NCBI GenBank assembly: GCA_015061005.1 | Contig: SUXJ01000007.1 | Location: forward strand, 62,001-126,000 | Reading direction: 5' to 3' | Source of the DNA: Bacteroidales bacterium | GTDB lineage: Bacteria > Bacteroidota > Bacteroidia > Bacteroidales > Muribaculaceae | Length of the DNA stretch: 64,000 nucleotides | Part shown: positions 10,313-20,395 of the stretch, one piece after another | Layout of the letters: the number at the start of each line of letters is the position of its first letter | How positions within the stretch are numbered: the stretch's first letter is position 1 | The notes under the pieces: generated by a model | Told to the model about the DNA's origin: nothing | Database searches by the model: none | The model's input: the letters and a program-made list of their open reading frames with translations, nothing else | Translations under genes and position numbers: made by a program

Positions 10313-12325
10313 ATGCAAAAAACTGCCGAACGGATTGCGGAATTACGCCGCGAACTCAACAAACATAATCACCTCTACTACGTCATGAATGCTCCGGAAA
10401 TCTCCGACAGGGATTTCGATTTCATGATGAAAGAACTTGAAGCATTGGAAAAAGAGTATCCCGAATATGACGATCCTCTTTCTCCAACTCACCGTGTTGG
10501 CTCGGATATAAACATGAGTTTTGAACAAGCCGAACACGTGCGTCCGATGCTTTCATTAGCCAACACTTACAACATTGACGAAGTGGAAAAATGGTACTCG
10601 TCAATTTGTTCTGCATTGGGAAAAGAGCAAACAACCATTGTCGGCGAAATGAAATATGACGGCACATCCATATCGCTGATTTATGAAGGCGGCAGATTAA
10701 TTCGAGCTGTAACTCGAGGCGACGGAGAAAGAGGCGATATTGTTACCGAAAATGTTAAAACCATAAAAAGTATTCCGTTAGATATACCGGCAGAAACCGG
10801 ACGTCCGGACAGTTTTGAAATTCGAGGTGAAATACTTTTACCATGGACAGAATTCGAACGATTAAACCGCGAACGCGAAGCAAACGACGAGCCGCTTTTT
10901 GCCAATCCTCGCAATGCCGCATCCGGGACATTGAAGTTACAGAACTCTGCCGAAGCTGCGTCTCGCGGACTTGACGCATATTTCTATTACGTATTATCCG
11001 ATTCACTTCCACACTCCAATCATTTTGACAATCTAAGGGAGGCTGCAAAATGGGGATTTAAAATGGCTCCGATTCTAACACGCTTACAATCCATTAAAGC
11101 CGTAGATGATTTCATAAATTATTGGGATTCAGAGCGCAAGCATCTGCCGGTGGCTACCGATGGACTAGTATTTAAGGCAGACTCTCTACGCGAGCAATTA
11201 AACTTAGGATTTACAGCCAAATCCCCCCGATGGGCGATTGCCTATAAATTCCCTGCCGAAAGAGCTCTGACGCAACTACAATTCGTATCATTTGAAGTAG
11301 GTAGAATGGGTGTGGTTACCCCGGTGGCAAATCTTGACCCGGTATTATTAAGTGGTACTATTGTGAAGCGAGCATCACTCCACAACGAAGACATTATTAA
11401 AAAGTTGGATATTCACCAACATGATATGCTTTACGTAGAGAAAGGCGGTGAAATAATTCCGAAAATTACAGGTGTTGACGAAAAGAATCGGCAAGTAGAT
11501 GCCCGGCCAATAGACTTTGTGACACACTGCCCGGCGTGTGGCACACCGCTTATTAAAATCTCGGGCGAAGCGGCTACAATATGCCCTAACAAATACGGCT
11601 GTCCTCCTCAAATAATAGGCAGAATCGAGCATTTTGCAGCTCGGAAAATGATGAATATCGATGGCATCGGAGCCGAAACCGCAAAACAACTCTTCGACTG
11701 CGGACTGGTACGCTCAACAGCCGACATCTATGATCTTAAACCCGAACAGTTGCTTATTCTTGATGGTTTCGGACCACGCTCCGCTCAAAGAGTCATTGAA
11801 GGCGCAGAAGAATCAAAACACGCACCATTTGAGAGAGTATTGGCGGCACTCAGCATTCCGAACGTAGGAGCAACAGTTAGCAAAAAGGTTGCTCGCGCAG
11901 TAAAAAACATGAACAATCTCATGAACATGACGCACGAAGAACTCACTGCAATCCCGGATATCGGTCCCACAATTGCCGATGGCATAATTGAGTACTTTGC
12001 CGACAAAAACAATATCGACAACATATCGCGCCTACAAGCCGCCGGATTACAAATGGAAATTCGGCAGGACACAAACACGCTGAGTTCTGAAGCACTCGCC
12101 GGTCAATCAATAGTAATCTCCGGAACTTTCACTCACCATAGCCGTGATGAATATAAATCCATTATTGAATCTCACGGAGGCAAAAATGTTGGTTCTATTT
12201 CAAAGAAAACCACTGCCATACTTGCCGGCGAAAACATGGGACCGTCAAAGCTGGAAAAAGCTAATTCTTTGGGCATCCCACTGCTGACAGAAACAGAGTT
12301 TTTGAAACTTATCGGCGAAGCCTAA
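10313..12325 (+). CDS. ligA: NAD-dependent DNA ligase
   Basis: [16 protein letters not shown] active site (KxDG), Zn-finger CPACGTPL...[10 protein letters not shown], HhH and BRCT domains. Confidence 0.98.
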   Translation: MQKTAERIAELRRELNKHNHLYYVMNAPEISDRDFDFMMKELEALEKEYPEYDDPLSPTHRVGSDINMSFEQAEHVRPMLSLANTYNIDEVEKWYSSICSALGKEQTTIVGEMKYDGTSISLIYEGGRLIRAVTRGDGERGDIVTENVKTIKSIPLDIPAETGRPDSFEIRGEILLPWTEFERLNREREANDEPLFANPRNAASGTLKLQNSAEAASRGLDAYFYYVLSDSLPHSNHFDNLREAAKWGFKMAPILTRLQSIKAVDDFINYWDSERKHLPVATDGLVFKADSLREQLNLGFTAKSPRWAIAYKFPAERALTQLQFVSFEVGRMGVVTPVANLDPVLLSGTIVKRASLHNEDIIKKLDIHQHDMLYVEKGGEIIPKITGVDEKNRQVDARPIDFVTHCPACGTPLIKISGEAATICPNKYGCPPQIIGRIEHFAARKMMNIDGIGAETAKQLFDCGLVRSTADIYDLKPEQLLILDGFGPRSAQRVIEGAEESKHAPFERVLAALSIPNVGATVSKKVARAVKNMNNLMNMTHEELTAIPDIGPTIADGIIEYFADKNNIDNISRLQAAGLQMEIRQDTNTLSSEALAGQSIVISGTFTHHSRDEYKSIIESHGGKNVGSISKKTTAILAGENMGPSKLEKANSLGIPLLTETEFLKLIGEA

Positions 12326-12365
12326 AAAAAAACATGCATTAATTGTTAATTTATAATTATTTTTG

Positions 12366-12373
12366 TACCTTTG
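12366..12373 (+). promoter_or_regulatory. TACCTTTG -7 element of the sdh/frd operon
   Basis: TAnnTTTG match 63 bp upstream of sdhC. Confidence 0.55.
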
Positions 12374-12435
12374 CAAGCAATAAATAACAACAAAATTCAC
12401 TAATTTCCATAACTAATTTCACCCAACACTCTACC

Positions 12436-13578
12436 ATGTGGTTATTTAAATCATCCATAGGCAGGAAATTCGTAATGGCTTTGACCGGAATTTGCCTCGT
12501 CTTGTTTGTCACATTTCACGTGTTGATGAATGCTGTGGCCATATTCTGGCCAACGGCATACAACGAAATCTGCATCTTCCTTGGTGCAAATTGGTATGCC
12601 TTGATTGCTTCAGCCGGCCTTGGTCTGCTAATGGTAATCCACATCATCTACGCAGTAATTCTCACCATTCAGAACCGCAAAGCTCGCGGCAACAATCGCT
12701 ACAAAATTAGCGCAACTCCCAAGAGCGTTGAATGGTCAAGCCAAAACATGCTCGTGCTCGGCATCGTAGTGGTGGCTTTCTTAGTAGTTCACCTCGTGCA
12801 GTTCTGGGCAAAAATGCAAGCTCAGGAAGTGCTTGGCTCGGTTTATTCGGTTAACGGCGTTGAAGTTATGCCTCAAGCCGGCACATTGTTCATCCAACTT
12901 GCATTCCAACAAGTATGGACACCTATTATCTACATCATCGGCTTCGTTGCCCTCTGGTTCCACATGAATCACGGTTTCTGGTCAATGCTTCAGAGTGTTG
13001 GTTGGAATAATCAAGCGTGGTTGCCTCGCATCAAGTGCATCGGCAATGCATGGGTTACAATCGTTATCGGTCTGTTCACTATCCAAGCTGTTGTGTTCAC
13101 CGTACGCGCAATGGACAAGTACTATGTTGAGGACCCCGACCTGATGCAACAATATGCTGAAATGTATAACAAGCACTACGAACACGAACTCGAAAACGTG
13201 GTTCTTGAACTTCAAGCAGCAGAAAGAGAGCGTGAAGCTATCCTCAGCAATAATGAACTCAGCACTGAAGAAAAGGCGGCAGCAACACTTCCTATCGAAA
13301 GCAAACTGCAAATGCTCAATGTTAAGGGCAATGAAATCTACGGAAAAATGATGCAAATTTCAAGAGGTTCGCTTTATGATGAACTTCCCAAGATTGCAGA
13401 AGTTCAATGCTGCTTCAAGTCTTGCTGCAAAGATGACGCTTGCGAAACTGAAGCATGCGCAACACCGGAAGCCGAAAACACTGCGGCAGAAGCTGACAAA
13501 GCTGAGATTGCTCCCGAAGCCGAAGAAGCACCCGAGGCAGAGAACGCAACCGCAGAAACTCCCGTTGAAAATAACTAA
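12436..13578 (+). CDS. sdhC: Succinate dehydrogenase/fumarate reductase cytochrome b subunit with long C-terminal extension
   Basis: SSIGRKFVMALTGICLVLFVTFHVLMN; multi-TM, B-type SdhC/FrdC; followed by flavoprotein and FeS subunit genes. Confidence 0.92.
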   Translation: MWLFKSSIGRKFVMALTGICLVLFVTFHVLMNAVAIFWPTAYNEICIFLGANWYALIASAGLGLLMVIHIIYAVILTIQNRKARGNNRYKISATPKSVEWSSQNMLVLGIVVVAFLVVHLVQFWAKMQAQEVLGSVYSVNGVEVMPQAGTLFIQLAFQQVWTPIIYIIGFVALWFHMNHGFWSMLQSVGWNNQAWLPRIKCIGNAWVTIVIGLFTIQAVVFTVRAMDKYYVEDPDLMQQYAEMYNKHYEHELENVVLELQAAEREREAILSNNELSTEEKAAATLPIESKLQMLNVKGNEIYGKMMQISRGSLYDELPKIAEVQCCFKSCCKDDACETEACATPEAENTAAEADKAEIAPEAEEAPEAENATAETPVENN

Positions 13579-13598
13579 TCCACTAAATTTCAAACAAT

Positions 13599-15611
13599 AT
13601 GGAACTGACTAAAACAGCAAACGGTTGGGAAATTCCCGCAGCCGATTCAAAAATTCCCGAAGGTCCTGTTGCTGAAAAGTGGACCAACTATAAAGACCAC
13701 CAGAAGCTGGTTAACCCTGCCAATAAGCGCAAGTTGAGCGTTATCATTGTGGGAACCGGTCTCGCCGGCGCATCAGCAGCATCAACTCTTGCAGAAATGG
13801 GCTTCAATGTTCTCAACTTCTGCATTCAAGACTCACCTCGTCGCGCTCACTCAATTGCAGCGCAGGGTGGTATCAACGCGGCCAAAAATTACCAGAACGA
13901 CGGAGACTCTGTTTATCGTTTGTTCTACGACACAGTGAAGGGCGGTGACTATCGTGCTCGCGAGGCAAACGTTTATCGTTTGGCTGAAGTGTCTAATAAT
14001 ATTATTGACCAATGCGTGGCTCAAGGAGTTCCTTTTGCACGCGAATACGGTGGTCTGCTCGCTAACCGTTCATTCGGTGGTGCTCAAGTGAGCCGCACAT
14101 TCTATGCCAAGGGACAAACCGGTCAGCAACTGCTTCTCGGTGCATACTCAAGCCTTAACCGCCAGATTGAGCTCGGAAAGGTAAAAAGCTTCAATCGCTA
14201 TGAAATGCACGACGTTGTCATGGTTGACGGCCGTGCGCGCGGTATCATTGCCAAAAACCTTGTTACCGGTAAGTTCGAACGCTTTGCAGCACACGCTGTA
14301 GTTCTTGCCACCGGTGGTTATGGCAACACATACTTCCTCTCGACCAATGCAATGAGCTGTAACTGCTCCGCAGCAATCGCAGCATACCGCAAAGGTGCAT
14401 ATTTTGCAAACCCCGCGTTCGTGCAGATTCACCCCACATGTATTCCCGTTCACGGTGACCAACAGTCCAAACTCACCCTTATGTCGGAATCACTCCGTAA
14501 TGACGGTCGCATCTGGGTTCCCAAGGACATTGAAACCGCGAAGAAACTTCAGCGCGGCGAAATCAAAGGCAGCGATGTTCCTGAAGAAGAACGTGACTAC
14601 TACCTCGAACGTCGTTATCCCGCGTTCGGCAACCTCGTGCCTCGCGACGTTGCATCTCGTGCAGCAAAAGAACGTTGCGACAAAGGTTTTGGAGTTAACA
14701 ATACCGGTTTGGCAGTGTTCCTTGACTTCTCTGAAGCAATCAACCGCCTCGGCATCGACACAGTTCGTCAGCGCTACGGCAACCTCTTCGACATGTACGA
14801 AGAAATTACCGACGTTAACCCCGGCAAACTCGGTAACGAAATCAACGGCGTGAAGTACTACAACCCGATGATGATCTTCCCCGCTATCCACTACACAATG
14901 GGTGGCCTCTGGGTTGACTACGAACTGCAAACCTCTCTGAAGGGTCTCTTCGCAATCGGTGAATGTAACTTCTCCGACCACGGAGCAAATCGTCTTGGTG
15001 CATCTGCTCTCATGCAAGGTTTGGCCGACGGCTACTTCGTTCTCCCCTACACTATTCAGAACTACCTCTCTGACCAAATCTCCGTTCCCTGTCCCTCAAC
15101 CGATCTCCCCGAGTTCGTTAAGGCGGAAGAAGAATGTATTGCACGCCACGAAGGTCTTTTGAAAATCAATGGTTCTCGCTCAGTTGACTCAATCCACAAG
15201 GAATTGGGCCACATCATGTGGGAATACGTTGGCATGGCTCGCACCAAGGAAAGCCTCGAAACCGCACTCACCAAACTCAAAGAGATTCGCAAAGTGTTTG
15301 AAACCGACTTGTTCGTACCCGGCACCAGCGATGGCTATAACAATGAGCTCGACAAGGCATTCCGTCTGCGTGACTTCATCATTATGGGCGAACTCATGGC
15401 AAACGATGCATTGAACCGCAACGAAAGCTGTGGCGGCCACTTCCGTGAAGAATACCAAACAGAAGAAGGCGAAGCCAAGCGTGATGACGAAAACTACTTC
15501 TACGTTTCATGTTGGGACTACCAAGGAAGCGATGAAAAAACTCCCGTTCTCATCAAGGAACCTTTGCACTACGAAGCAATCAAAGTGCAAACACGTAACT
15601 ATAAGTCATAA
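13599..15611 (+). CDS. sdhA: Succinate dehydrogenase/fumarate reductase flavoprotein subunit
   Basis: [44 protein letters not shown]. Confidence 0.97.
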   Translation: MELTKTANGWEIPAADSKIPEGPVAEKWTNYKDHQKLVNPANKRKLSVIIVGTGLAGASAASTLAEMGFNVLNFCIQDSPRRAHSIAAQGGINAAKNYQNDGDSVYRLFYDTVKGGDYRAREANVYRLAEVSNNIIDQCVAQGVPFAREYGGLLANRSFGGAQVSRTFYAKGQTGQQLLLGAYSSLNRQIELGKVKSFNRYEMHDVVMVDGRARGIIAKNLVTGKFERFAAHAVVLATGGYGNTYFLSTNAMSCNCSAAIAAYRKGAYFANPAFVQIHPTCIPVHGDQQSKLTLMSESLRNDGRIWVPKDIETAKKLQRGEIKGSDVPEEERDYYLERRYPAFGNLVPRDVASRAAKERCDKGFGVNNTGLAVFLDFSEAINRLGIDTVRQRYGNLFDMYEEITDVNPGKLGNEINGVKYYNPMMIFPAIHYTMGGLWVDYELQTSLKGLFAIGECNFSDHGANRLGASALMQGLADGYFVLPYTIQNYLSDQISVPCPSTDLPEFVKAEEECIARHEGLLKINGSRSVDSIHKELGHIMWEYVGMARTKESLETALTKLKEIRKVFETDLFVPGTSDGYNNELDKAFRLRDFIIMGELMANDALNRNESCGGHFREEYQTEEGEAKRDDENYFYVSCWDYQGSDEKTPVLIKEPLHYEAIKVQTRNYKS

Positions 15612-15643
15612 ATCTTCACCAACCTTTAAATAAGTAACTGAAT

Positions 15644-16393
15644 ATGTCAAAAATGACCGTAACCCTTAGAGTTTGGCGTCAAGCCGGCCCTAAAGCTCAA
15701 GGCGGATTCAAGGACTACACGGTGGAGACCGACACCGACACTTCTTTCCTTGAAACCCTCGATATTCTCAACGAACAACTCGTTGCCAAGAAAGAAGAAC
15801 CTATTGCATTCGACAGCGACTGTCGCGAAGGCATCTGTGGTATGTGCTCACTCTACATCAACGGACACCCCCACGGCCCCGCTACAGGTGCTACAACCTG
15901 CCAACTCTACATGCGTCGTTTCAAAGACGGCGAAGTTATCACAGTTGAGCCTTGGCGTTCTGCAGCATTCCCCGTAATCAAGGACCTCATCGTTGACCGT
16001 AACGCATTCGATAAGATTCAACAAGCCGGCGGCTATGTAAGCTTCAATTGCGGCGGTGCTCAAGATGCCAACAATCTGCCCATCTCGAAAGAAGCGGCAG
16101 ACATGGCCATGGACTCAGCAACATGCATTGGTTGCGGCGCTTGCGTAGCAGCTTGTAAGAACGGCTCTGCAATGCTCTTTGTCAGCGCAAAAGTCAGCCA
16201 ATTTGCTCTGCTCCCTCAAGGTCAAGTGGAACGCGCCCAGCGTGCGCGCAAGATGGTTGCCAAGATGGACGAACTCGGCTTTGGCAACTGCACCAACACC
16301 GGAGCATGCGCTGCTGAATGCCCCAAGAATATCTCTCTGAGCAACATTGCCCGACTGAACCGCGAGTTCATCAAGGCAAAATGCGCAGAATAA
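15644..16393 (+). CDS. sdhB: Succinate dehydrogenase/fumarate reductase iron-sulfur subunit
   Basis: [51 protein letters not shown]. Confidence 0.97.
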   Translation: MSKMTVTLRVWRQAGPKAQGGFKDYTVETDTDTSFLETLDILNEQLVAKKEEPIAFDSDCREGICGMCSLYINGHPHGPATGATTCQLYMRRFKDGEVITVEPWRSAAFPVIKDLIVDRNAFDKIQQAGGYVSFNCGGAQDANNLPISKEAADMAMDSATCIGCGACVAACKNGSAMLFVSAKVSQFALLPQGQVERAQRARKMVAKMDELGFGNCTNTGACAAECPKNISLSNIARLNREFIKAKCAE

Positions 16394-16408
16394 TATTCCT
16401 GCACAAAC

Positions 16409-16434
16409 AATAACAATCAGCGGATTGTTATTTT
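16409..16434 (+). terminator. Terminator of sdhCAB operon
   Basis: AATAACAATC-agcg-GATTGTTATT 10-bp perfect hairpin followed by TT. Confidence 0.7.
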
Positions 16435-16446
16435 AACAACATAATT

Positions 16447-16633
16447 GCCTCACTGAGCAGATTGGGAAACTCTTCAAACCTATTTAACTCCCGAGACAAG
16501 CTTAACGAATCAATGGCGGGCTCCATCCCTTCGGGGAAGTGCCTTCGGGCACCAAGGCAGATTACAAAGGTTCGCGAGCACTCAAATCCTGTCATTCGGA
16601 GTTTCTTCCAAATCCTCAGTGAGGCTTTTTATT
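16447..16633 (+). ncRNA. Candidate structured ncRNA, 6S RNA-like (about 187 nt)
   Basis: Perfect 11-bp closing stem GCCTCACTGAG (16447-16457)/CTCAGTGAGGC (16615-16625), extended by GATT/AATC, GGAA/TTCC and ACTC/GAGT; central unpaired region; two C(UUCG)G hairpins; T5 tail. No ORF. Confidence 0.55.
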
Positions 16634-16646
16634 AAAGTAATAATAA

Positions 16647-16682
16647 AATAATGAGCGCGGCAATGATGCCGCGCTCATTATT
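16647..16682. terminator. Bidirectional terminator between the RNA/sdh side and lpxA
   Basis: AATAATGAGCGCGGC-aatgat-GCCGCGCTCATTATT 15-bp perfect hairpin. Confidence 0.8.
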
Positions 16683-16703
16683 AATTATGCAATTCGGATA
16701 AAA

Positions 16704-17486
16704 TCAGTAATTGTTACCTTTAAGAATGCCGCGCTGAGAGTTGCGAATAAACTCTACAATTTCATTACGGAAATCTGATTCGGGAATTTGCTGTTCAACT
16801 GCCTCGAGTGCCACGCTGGTGTTCATATCACTATTGAAAATAATGCGGTATATTTCCTGCAAAGATGCAATTTGCTCAGGAGTGAACCCACGACGTCGAA
16901 GCCCGACAAAATTTATGCCCGTATAAGAGATTGGATTACGCGCACAGATAATGTAAGGAGGCACATCCTTATTCACAAGCGAGCCGCCCTGCATCATAAC
17001 ATGCGCACCAATATGGCAGAATTGATGAATAAGCGACCCTCCACCAATTACTGCATGATGGTCAATGACTACCTCACCGGCAACCTGACAGTCATTTGAA
17101 CAGATAACATTATCACCAATCACACAGTCATGAGCAATATGGCTGTATGCCATAATCAGACAGTTGCTGCCTACTATTGTGGTACCTTTTGACGCCGTGC
17201 CACGGTTAACGGTAGCACACTCACGAATAGTAGTATTGTCACCGATAAGTGCGGTTGTTTTCTCGCCTTTGAATTTCAGATCCTGAGGTTCTCCGGCAAT
17301 GACAGCTCCGGGGTGAATTTTACAATTGCGTCCAATTCGCGCACCATCCAAAACGACAGCTCCGGGGAACAAGTGAGTGCCCTCCCCAATCTCCACATCG
17401 GCAGCGACATATACAAACGGGTCGATTATGACTCCGTCAGCTATTTTTGCATCAGGATGGATGCTTGCAAGAGGTTGATTGACCAT
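16704..17486 (-). CDS. lpxA: UDP-N-acetylglucosamine acyltransferase
   Basis: Hexapeptide repeats; HDCVIGDNVICSNDCQVAGEVVIDHHAVIGG; in the LpxD/LpxC-FabZ cluster. Confidence 0.95.
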   Translation of the reverse strand: MVNQPLASIHPDAKIADGVIIDPFVYVAADVEIGEGTHLFPGAVVLDGARIGRNCKIHPGAVIAGEPQDLKFKGEKTTALIGDNTTIRECATVNRGTASKGTTIVGSNCLIMAYSHIAHDCVIGDNVICSNDCQVAGEVVIDHHAVIGGGSLIHQFCHIGAHVMMQGGSLVNKDVPPYIICARNPISYTGINFVGLRRRGFTPEQIASLQEIYRIIFNSDMNTSVALEAVEQQIPESDFRNEIVEFIRNSQRGILKGNNY

Positions 17487-17491
17487 ATATC

Positions 17492-18874
17492 TTACTTATT
17501 TTTTACAATTTGAGCCATAAATTCGCATTCAGTGACAATCTTTTCACCAACAAATGCATAACCCTTCATCACTGCACATCCACGACGCATTTCGGTGAGG
17601 AACGACACATGGAATAAGAGCGTATCGCCGGGCACAACTTTCTGACGGAACTTCACGTTGTCAATCTTCATGAAATAGGTTGAATAACGCTCGGGTTCAT
17701 CTACTTTGCTGAGCACTAAAAGTCCGCCGGTTTGAGCCATTGCCTCAATATGAAGCACACCGGGCATCACAGGCTCCTGAGGGAAGTGACCTTGGAAGAA
17801 CGGCTCATTGCCTGTTACGTTCTTAACACCCACGATGTGTTTTTCGCCGATTTCAATTACTTTGTCAACCAACAAGAATGGATATCTATGGGGTAATTTT
17901 TCGCGAATGGCGTTCACATCAAGAACGGGTTCGATATTGGGATTATAAATCGGAGCCTGAATTTCCTGACGCTTTAATTCCTTGCGAATCAGCTTGGCTA
18001 ACGCAGTGTTAAGCGAATGGCCGGGACGAGTGGCGATTATGCGACCCTTGAGAGGACGTCCGATAAGAGCAAGGTCGCCAAGCACGTCAAGGAGTTTATG
18101 GCGAGCCGGCTCGTTATCATACTCAAGCGGACGATTATTGAGATAGCCAAAGTCATCGACTGCAGTATGAGGCGCACCTGTCAAGTCTGCAATGTGGTCA
18201 AGGCGTTCTTGGCTCATTGGGCTATCGTAAATGACAATAGCGTTATCCAAATCGCCGCCCTTAATCAGATTGGCATCAAGCAGGGGTTTGATTTCGCGAA
18301 CGAACACAAAAGTGCGGCTCCCTGCAATTTCCGAATTGAAATTACCGAGACCGTCAAGGCTTGCAAATTGATTAGGAAGCACAGGGCTATCGAAAGCCAC
18401 CATGGTGTCGATTGAAAAATCGTCATCGGGAAGCACAACGATCGAGGCTCCGGTTGAGTCATCGCGAACTTCAATTTTTTGCTTTACTACATAAAATTCT
18501 TTTTCTTCGCTCTGTTCTTCAATGCCAACCTCTTCAATCGCCTCTGCAAACATTTTTGCGGAACCGTCAAGAATCGGCATCTCAGGAGCGTTTACCTTGA
18601 TGAGCACATTATCCACGCCGGCAGCATAAAGGGCTGCCAATGAATGCTCAATAGTTCCGATAAGAGCATCACCGCGCCCGATAACTGTGCCTCGATTAGT
18701 GCTCTTCACATTCTCGGCAACTGCATCCACTATGGGCTGTTCTTCCATATCAACGCGCTGAAATTTATATCCGTGACCTTCAGGAGCCGGACAAAATTCA
18801 GCAGAAATCTCGAGCCCGGTATGAAGGCCCTTGCCCGAAAGGGTGAAGCTGCTTTTAAGTGTTGTTTGCTTCAT
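17492..18874 (-). CDS. lpxC-fabZ: Bifunctional UDP-3-O-acyl-GlcNAc deacetylase / 3-hydroxyacyl-ACP dehydratase
   Basis: N-terminal LpxC (TLKSSFTLSGKGLHTG; EHSLAALYAAGVDN) and C-terminal FabZ (LPHRYPFLLVDKV; FFQGHFPQEPVMPGVLHIEAMAQTGG). Confidence 0.97.
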   Translation of the reverse strand: MKQTTLKSSFTLSGKGLHTGLEISAEFCPAPEGHGYKFQRVDMEEQPIVDAVAENVKSTNRGTVIGRGDALIGTIEHSLAALYAAGVDNVLIKVNAPEMPILDGSAKMFAEAIEEVGIEEQSEEKEFYVVKQKIEVRDDSTGASIVVLPDDDFSIDTMVAFDSPVLPNQFASLDGLGNFNSEIAGSRTFVFVREIKPLLDANLIKGGDLDNAIVIYDSPMSQERLDHIADLTGAPHTAVDDFGYLNNRPLEYDNEPARHKLLDVLGDLALIGRPLKGRIIATRPGHSLNTALAKLIRKELKRQEIQAPIYNPNIEPVLDVNAIREKLPHRYPFLLVDKVIEIGEKHIVGVKNVTGNEPFFQGHFPQEPVMPGVLHIEAMAQTGGLLVLSKVDEPERYSTYFMKIDNVKFRQKVVPGDTLLFHVSFLTEMRRGCAVMKGYAFVGEKIVTECEFMAQIVKNK

Positions 18875-18887
18875 AGTTAAATATCTT

Positions 18888-19916
18888 TTATTTGTTATTT
18901 ATATTCTTCTCAATTTGTGAAACTCGTTGAAACAAATCCGGTAGGCGATTAAGGTAAACGCATTGACGCAGCCATTTCGACGAATCAATTGCCGGATAGC
19001 CCATAAGCGTCTTATCTGAGGGCACCGATGAAGGAATTCCGGTCTGCGCACCAACATTCACTTTGTCGCCAACCGTAATATGCCCGGCAATGCCAACCTG
19101 ACCCCCTATCATGCAGTTAGAGCCAATTTTAGCCGACCCTGCCACTCCCACTTGCGATGCCATCACGGTGTTGGCTCCCACTTCAACGTTATGCGCTATC
19201 TGAATCAGATTGTCGAGTTTAGTGCCGCGCGAAATGTGAGTGCGCCCCATAGTGGCTCGGTCAATCGTGGTATTCGCTCCGATTTCAACGTCGTCATCAA
19301 TTTCAACGTAACCCAACTGCGGTATCTTGCTATAAGTACCATCTGCCATAGGTGCAAAACCGAATCCGTCGGCTCCGATCACCGCACCGGCATGAATCAC
19401 GCAGCGATTGCCAATCTTGCAACCATGATAAATCTTCACTCCGGGATAAATCACCGTTCCGTCTCCGATTGTCACTCCGGCACCGACATACGCTTGAGGG
19501 TGAATTTGCACTCCGGCACCCAACTTCACGCCTTTGCCTACGTAAGCAAATGCCCCGATATAGGCATCGGAAGGGACTGTCACCGACTCATCAACAAACG
19601 ACGGCTGCTCCACTCCACAAGGGCGCGGACGAGTCAGCTCATCGACCATACGCATTAGTTGCGCCAATGCGGCATAAGGGTCTGCCACACGAATCAGCGT
19701 CACTTCAACCGGCTGAGTCGGCACAAAATCCTCTGCTATAAGCACAGCACCGGCCTTACTCGTATAGAGAAACGACGCATACTTTGGATTAGACAAAAAC
19801 GTCAATGCCTTCGGTCCGGCACTTTCAATCTTATCAAACGTCTGCAGCGGCGCATCCGGATTTCCCTCAACCCTACCGCCTATAATATCTGCAATCTGCT
19901 TAGCTGAAAATTCCAT
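18888..19916 (-). CDS. lpxD: UDP-3-O-(3-hydroxyacyl)glucosamine N-acyltransferase
   Basis: [19 protein letters not shown]; hexapeptide repeats; [22 protein letters not shown]. Confidence 0.96.
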   Translation of the reverse strand: MEFSAKQIADIIGGRVEGNPDAPLQTFDKIESAGPKALTFLSNPKYASFLYTSKAGAVLIAEDFVPTQPVEVTLIRVADPYAALAQLMRMVDELTRPRPCGVEQPSFVDESVTVPSDAYIGAFAYVGKGVKLGAGVQIHPQAYVGAGVTIGDGTVIYPGVKIYHGCKIGNRCVIHAGAVIGADGFGFAPMADGTYSKIPQLGYVEIDDDVEIGANTTIDRATMGRTHISRGTKLDNLIQIAHNVEVGANTVMASQVGVAGSAKIGSNCMIGGQVGIAGHITVGDKVNVGAQTGIPSSVPSDKTLMGYPAIDSSKWLRQCVYLNRLPDLFQRVSQIEKNINNK

Positions 19917-20049
19917 TTCCTAATTAGAGAAATTTTTCTTTTTTTCAATACTGCAAAGTTACTCCATTTTATTCACATCTGCAACCCCTCATCACTTTTC
20001 ACTATCCACTCTCCACTAAAATCTACGATTTTGTCCTCCGAACCCTTCG

Positions 20050-20057
20050 TAACTTTG
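20050..20057 (+). promoter_or_regulatory. TAACTTTG -7 element driving RNA element 1, copy 1
   Basis: Exact TAnnTTTG; upstream block AAATCTACG...CCTTCG also shared with copy 2. Confidence 0.6.
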
Positions 20058-20059
20058 CA

Positions 20060-20223
20060 TCAGCAATGTTCAATGGAGTTCTTTGACGTATTGGAAAAAA
20101 GAGGGTGAATGATCCGTCCCGGTCATTCCAAACACGCCGCCGGGCAGGCCGCGGTCGGCAAAACTCAAGGTGGCTCCACCGATGCAAGCCCGGGAAACTT
20201 GCGCCGACCGAGCCGCCCTTTTG
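20060..20223 (+). ncRNA. Structured RNA element 1, copy 1 (unidentified; Bacteroidales-1-like possibility)
   Basis: Near-identical core GAGGGTGAATGATCCGTCCCGGTCATTCCAAACACGCCGCCGGG(c/t)AGGCCGCGGTCGGC also at about 56742; 5' hairpin with diverged sequence; compensatory terminal stem GGTGGCTC/GAGCCGCC then TTTTG; GC-rich relative to flanks. Confidence 0.65.
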
Positions 20224-20261
20224 TTCTCACCTTTCAGTTTTCACTTTTCACATATTTTCAC

Positions 20262-20269
20262 TACCTTTG
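20262..20269 (+). promoter_or_regulatory. TACCTTTG -7 element driving RNA element 2, copy 1
   Basis: TAnnTTTG match directly before the conserved GCAGCGCAGACCGCA block. Confidence 0.55.
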
Positions 20270-20272
20270 CAG

Positions 20273-20365
20273 CGCAGACCGCACCGCAGAAGCCCGGTCA
20301 TGGGCAAAGCGAGAGGGTCGGCTGACATACATAACTGAAAAGCGTTTACTCAACGCTCTTTTTTG
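20273..20365 (+). ncRNA. Small structured RNA element 2, copy 1 (about 90 nt) with intrinsic terminator
   Basis: Block GCAGCGCAGACCGCAC(C/T)GCAGAAGCCCGGTCATGGGCA...AGGGTCGGC(T/A)GACATA conserved with 56972-57064; 3' AGCGTT-tactc-AACGCT-CTTTTTT hairpin. Confidence 0.6.
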
Positions 20366-20395
20366 TTCATCAATAATTATATCATTCAATTATAA

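Noticed and set aside
14490-15077. 195-aa minus-strand ORF
   Set aside because: Shadow ORF inside sdhA; no domain and no promoter
16485-16560. RNase P RNA or tmRNA as identity for the 16447-16633 RNA
   Set aside because: The conserved RNase P segment (GAGGAAAGTCC-type) and a tmRNA tag reading frame/tRNA-like ends were not found
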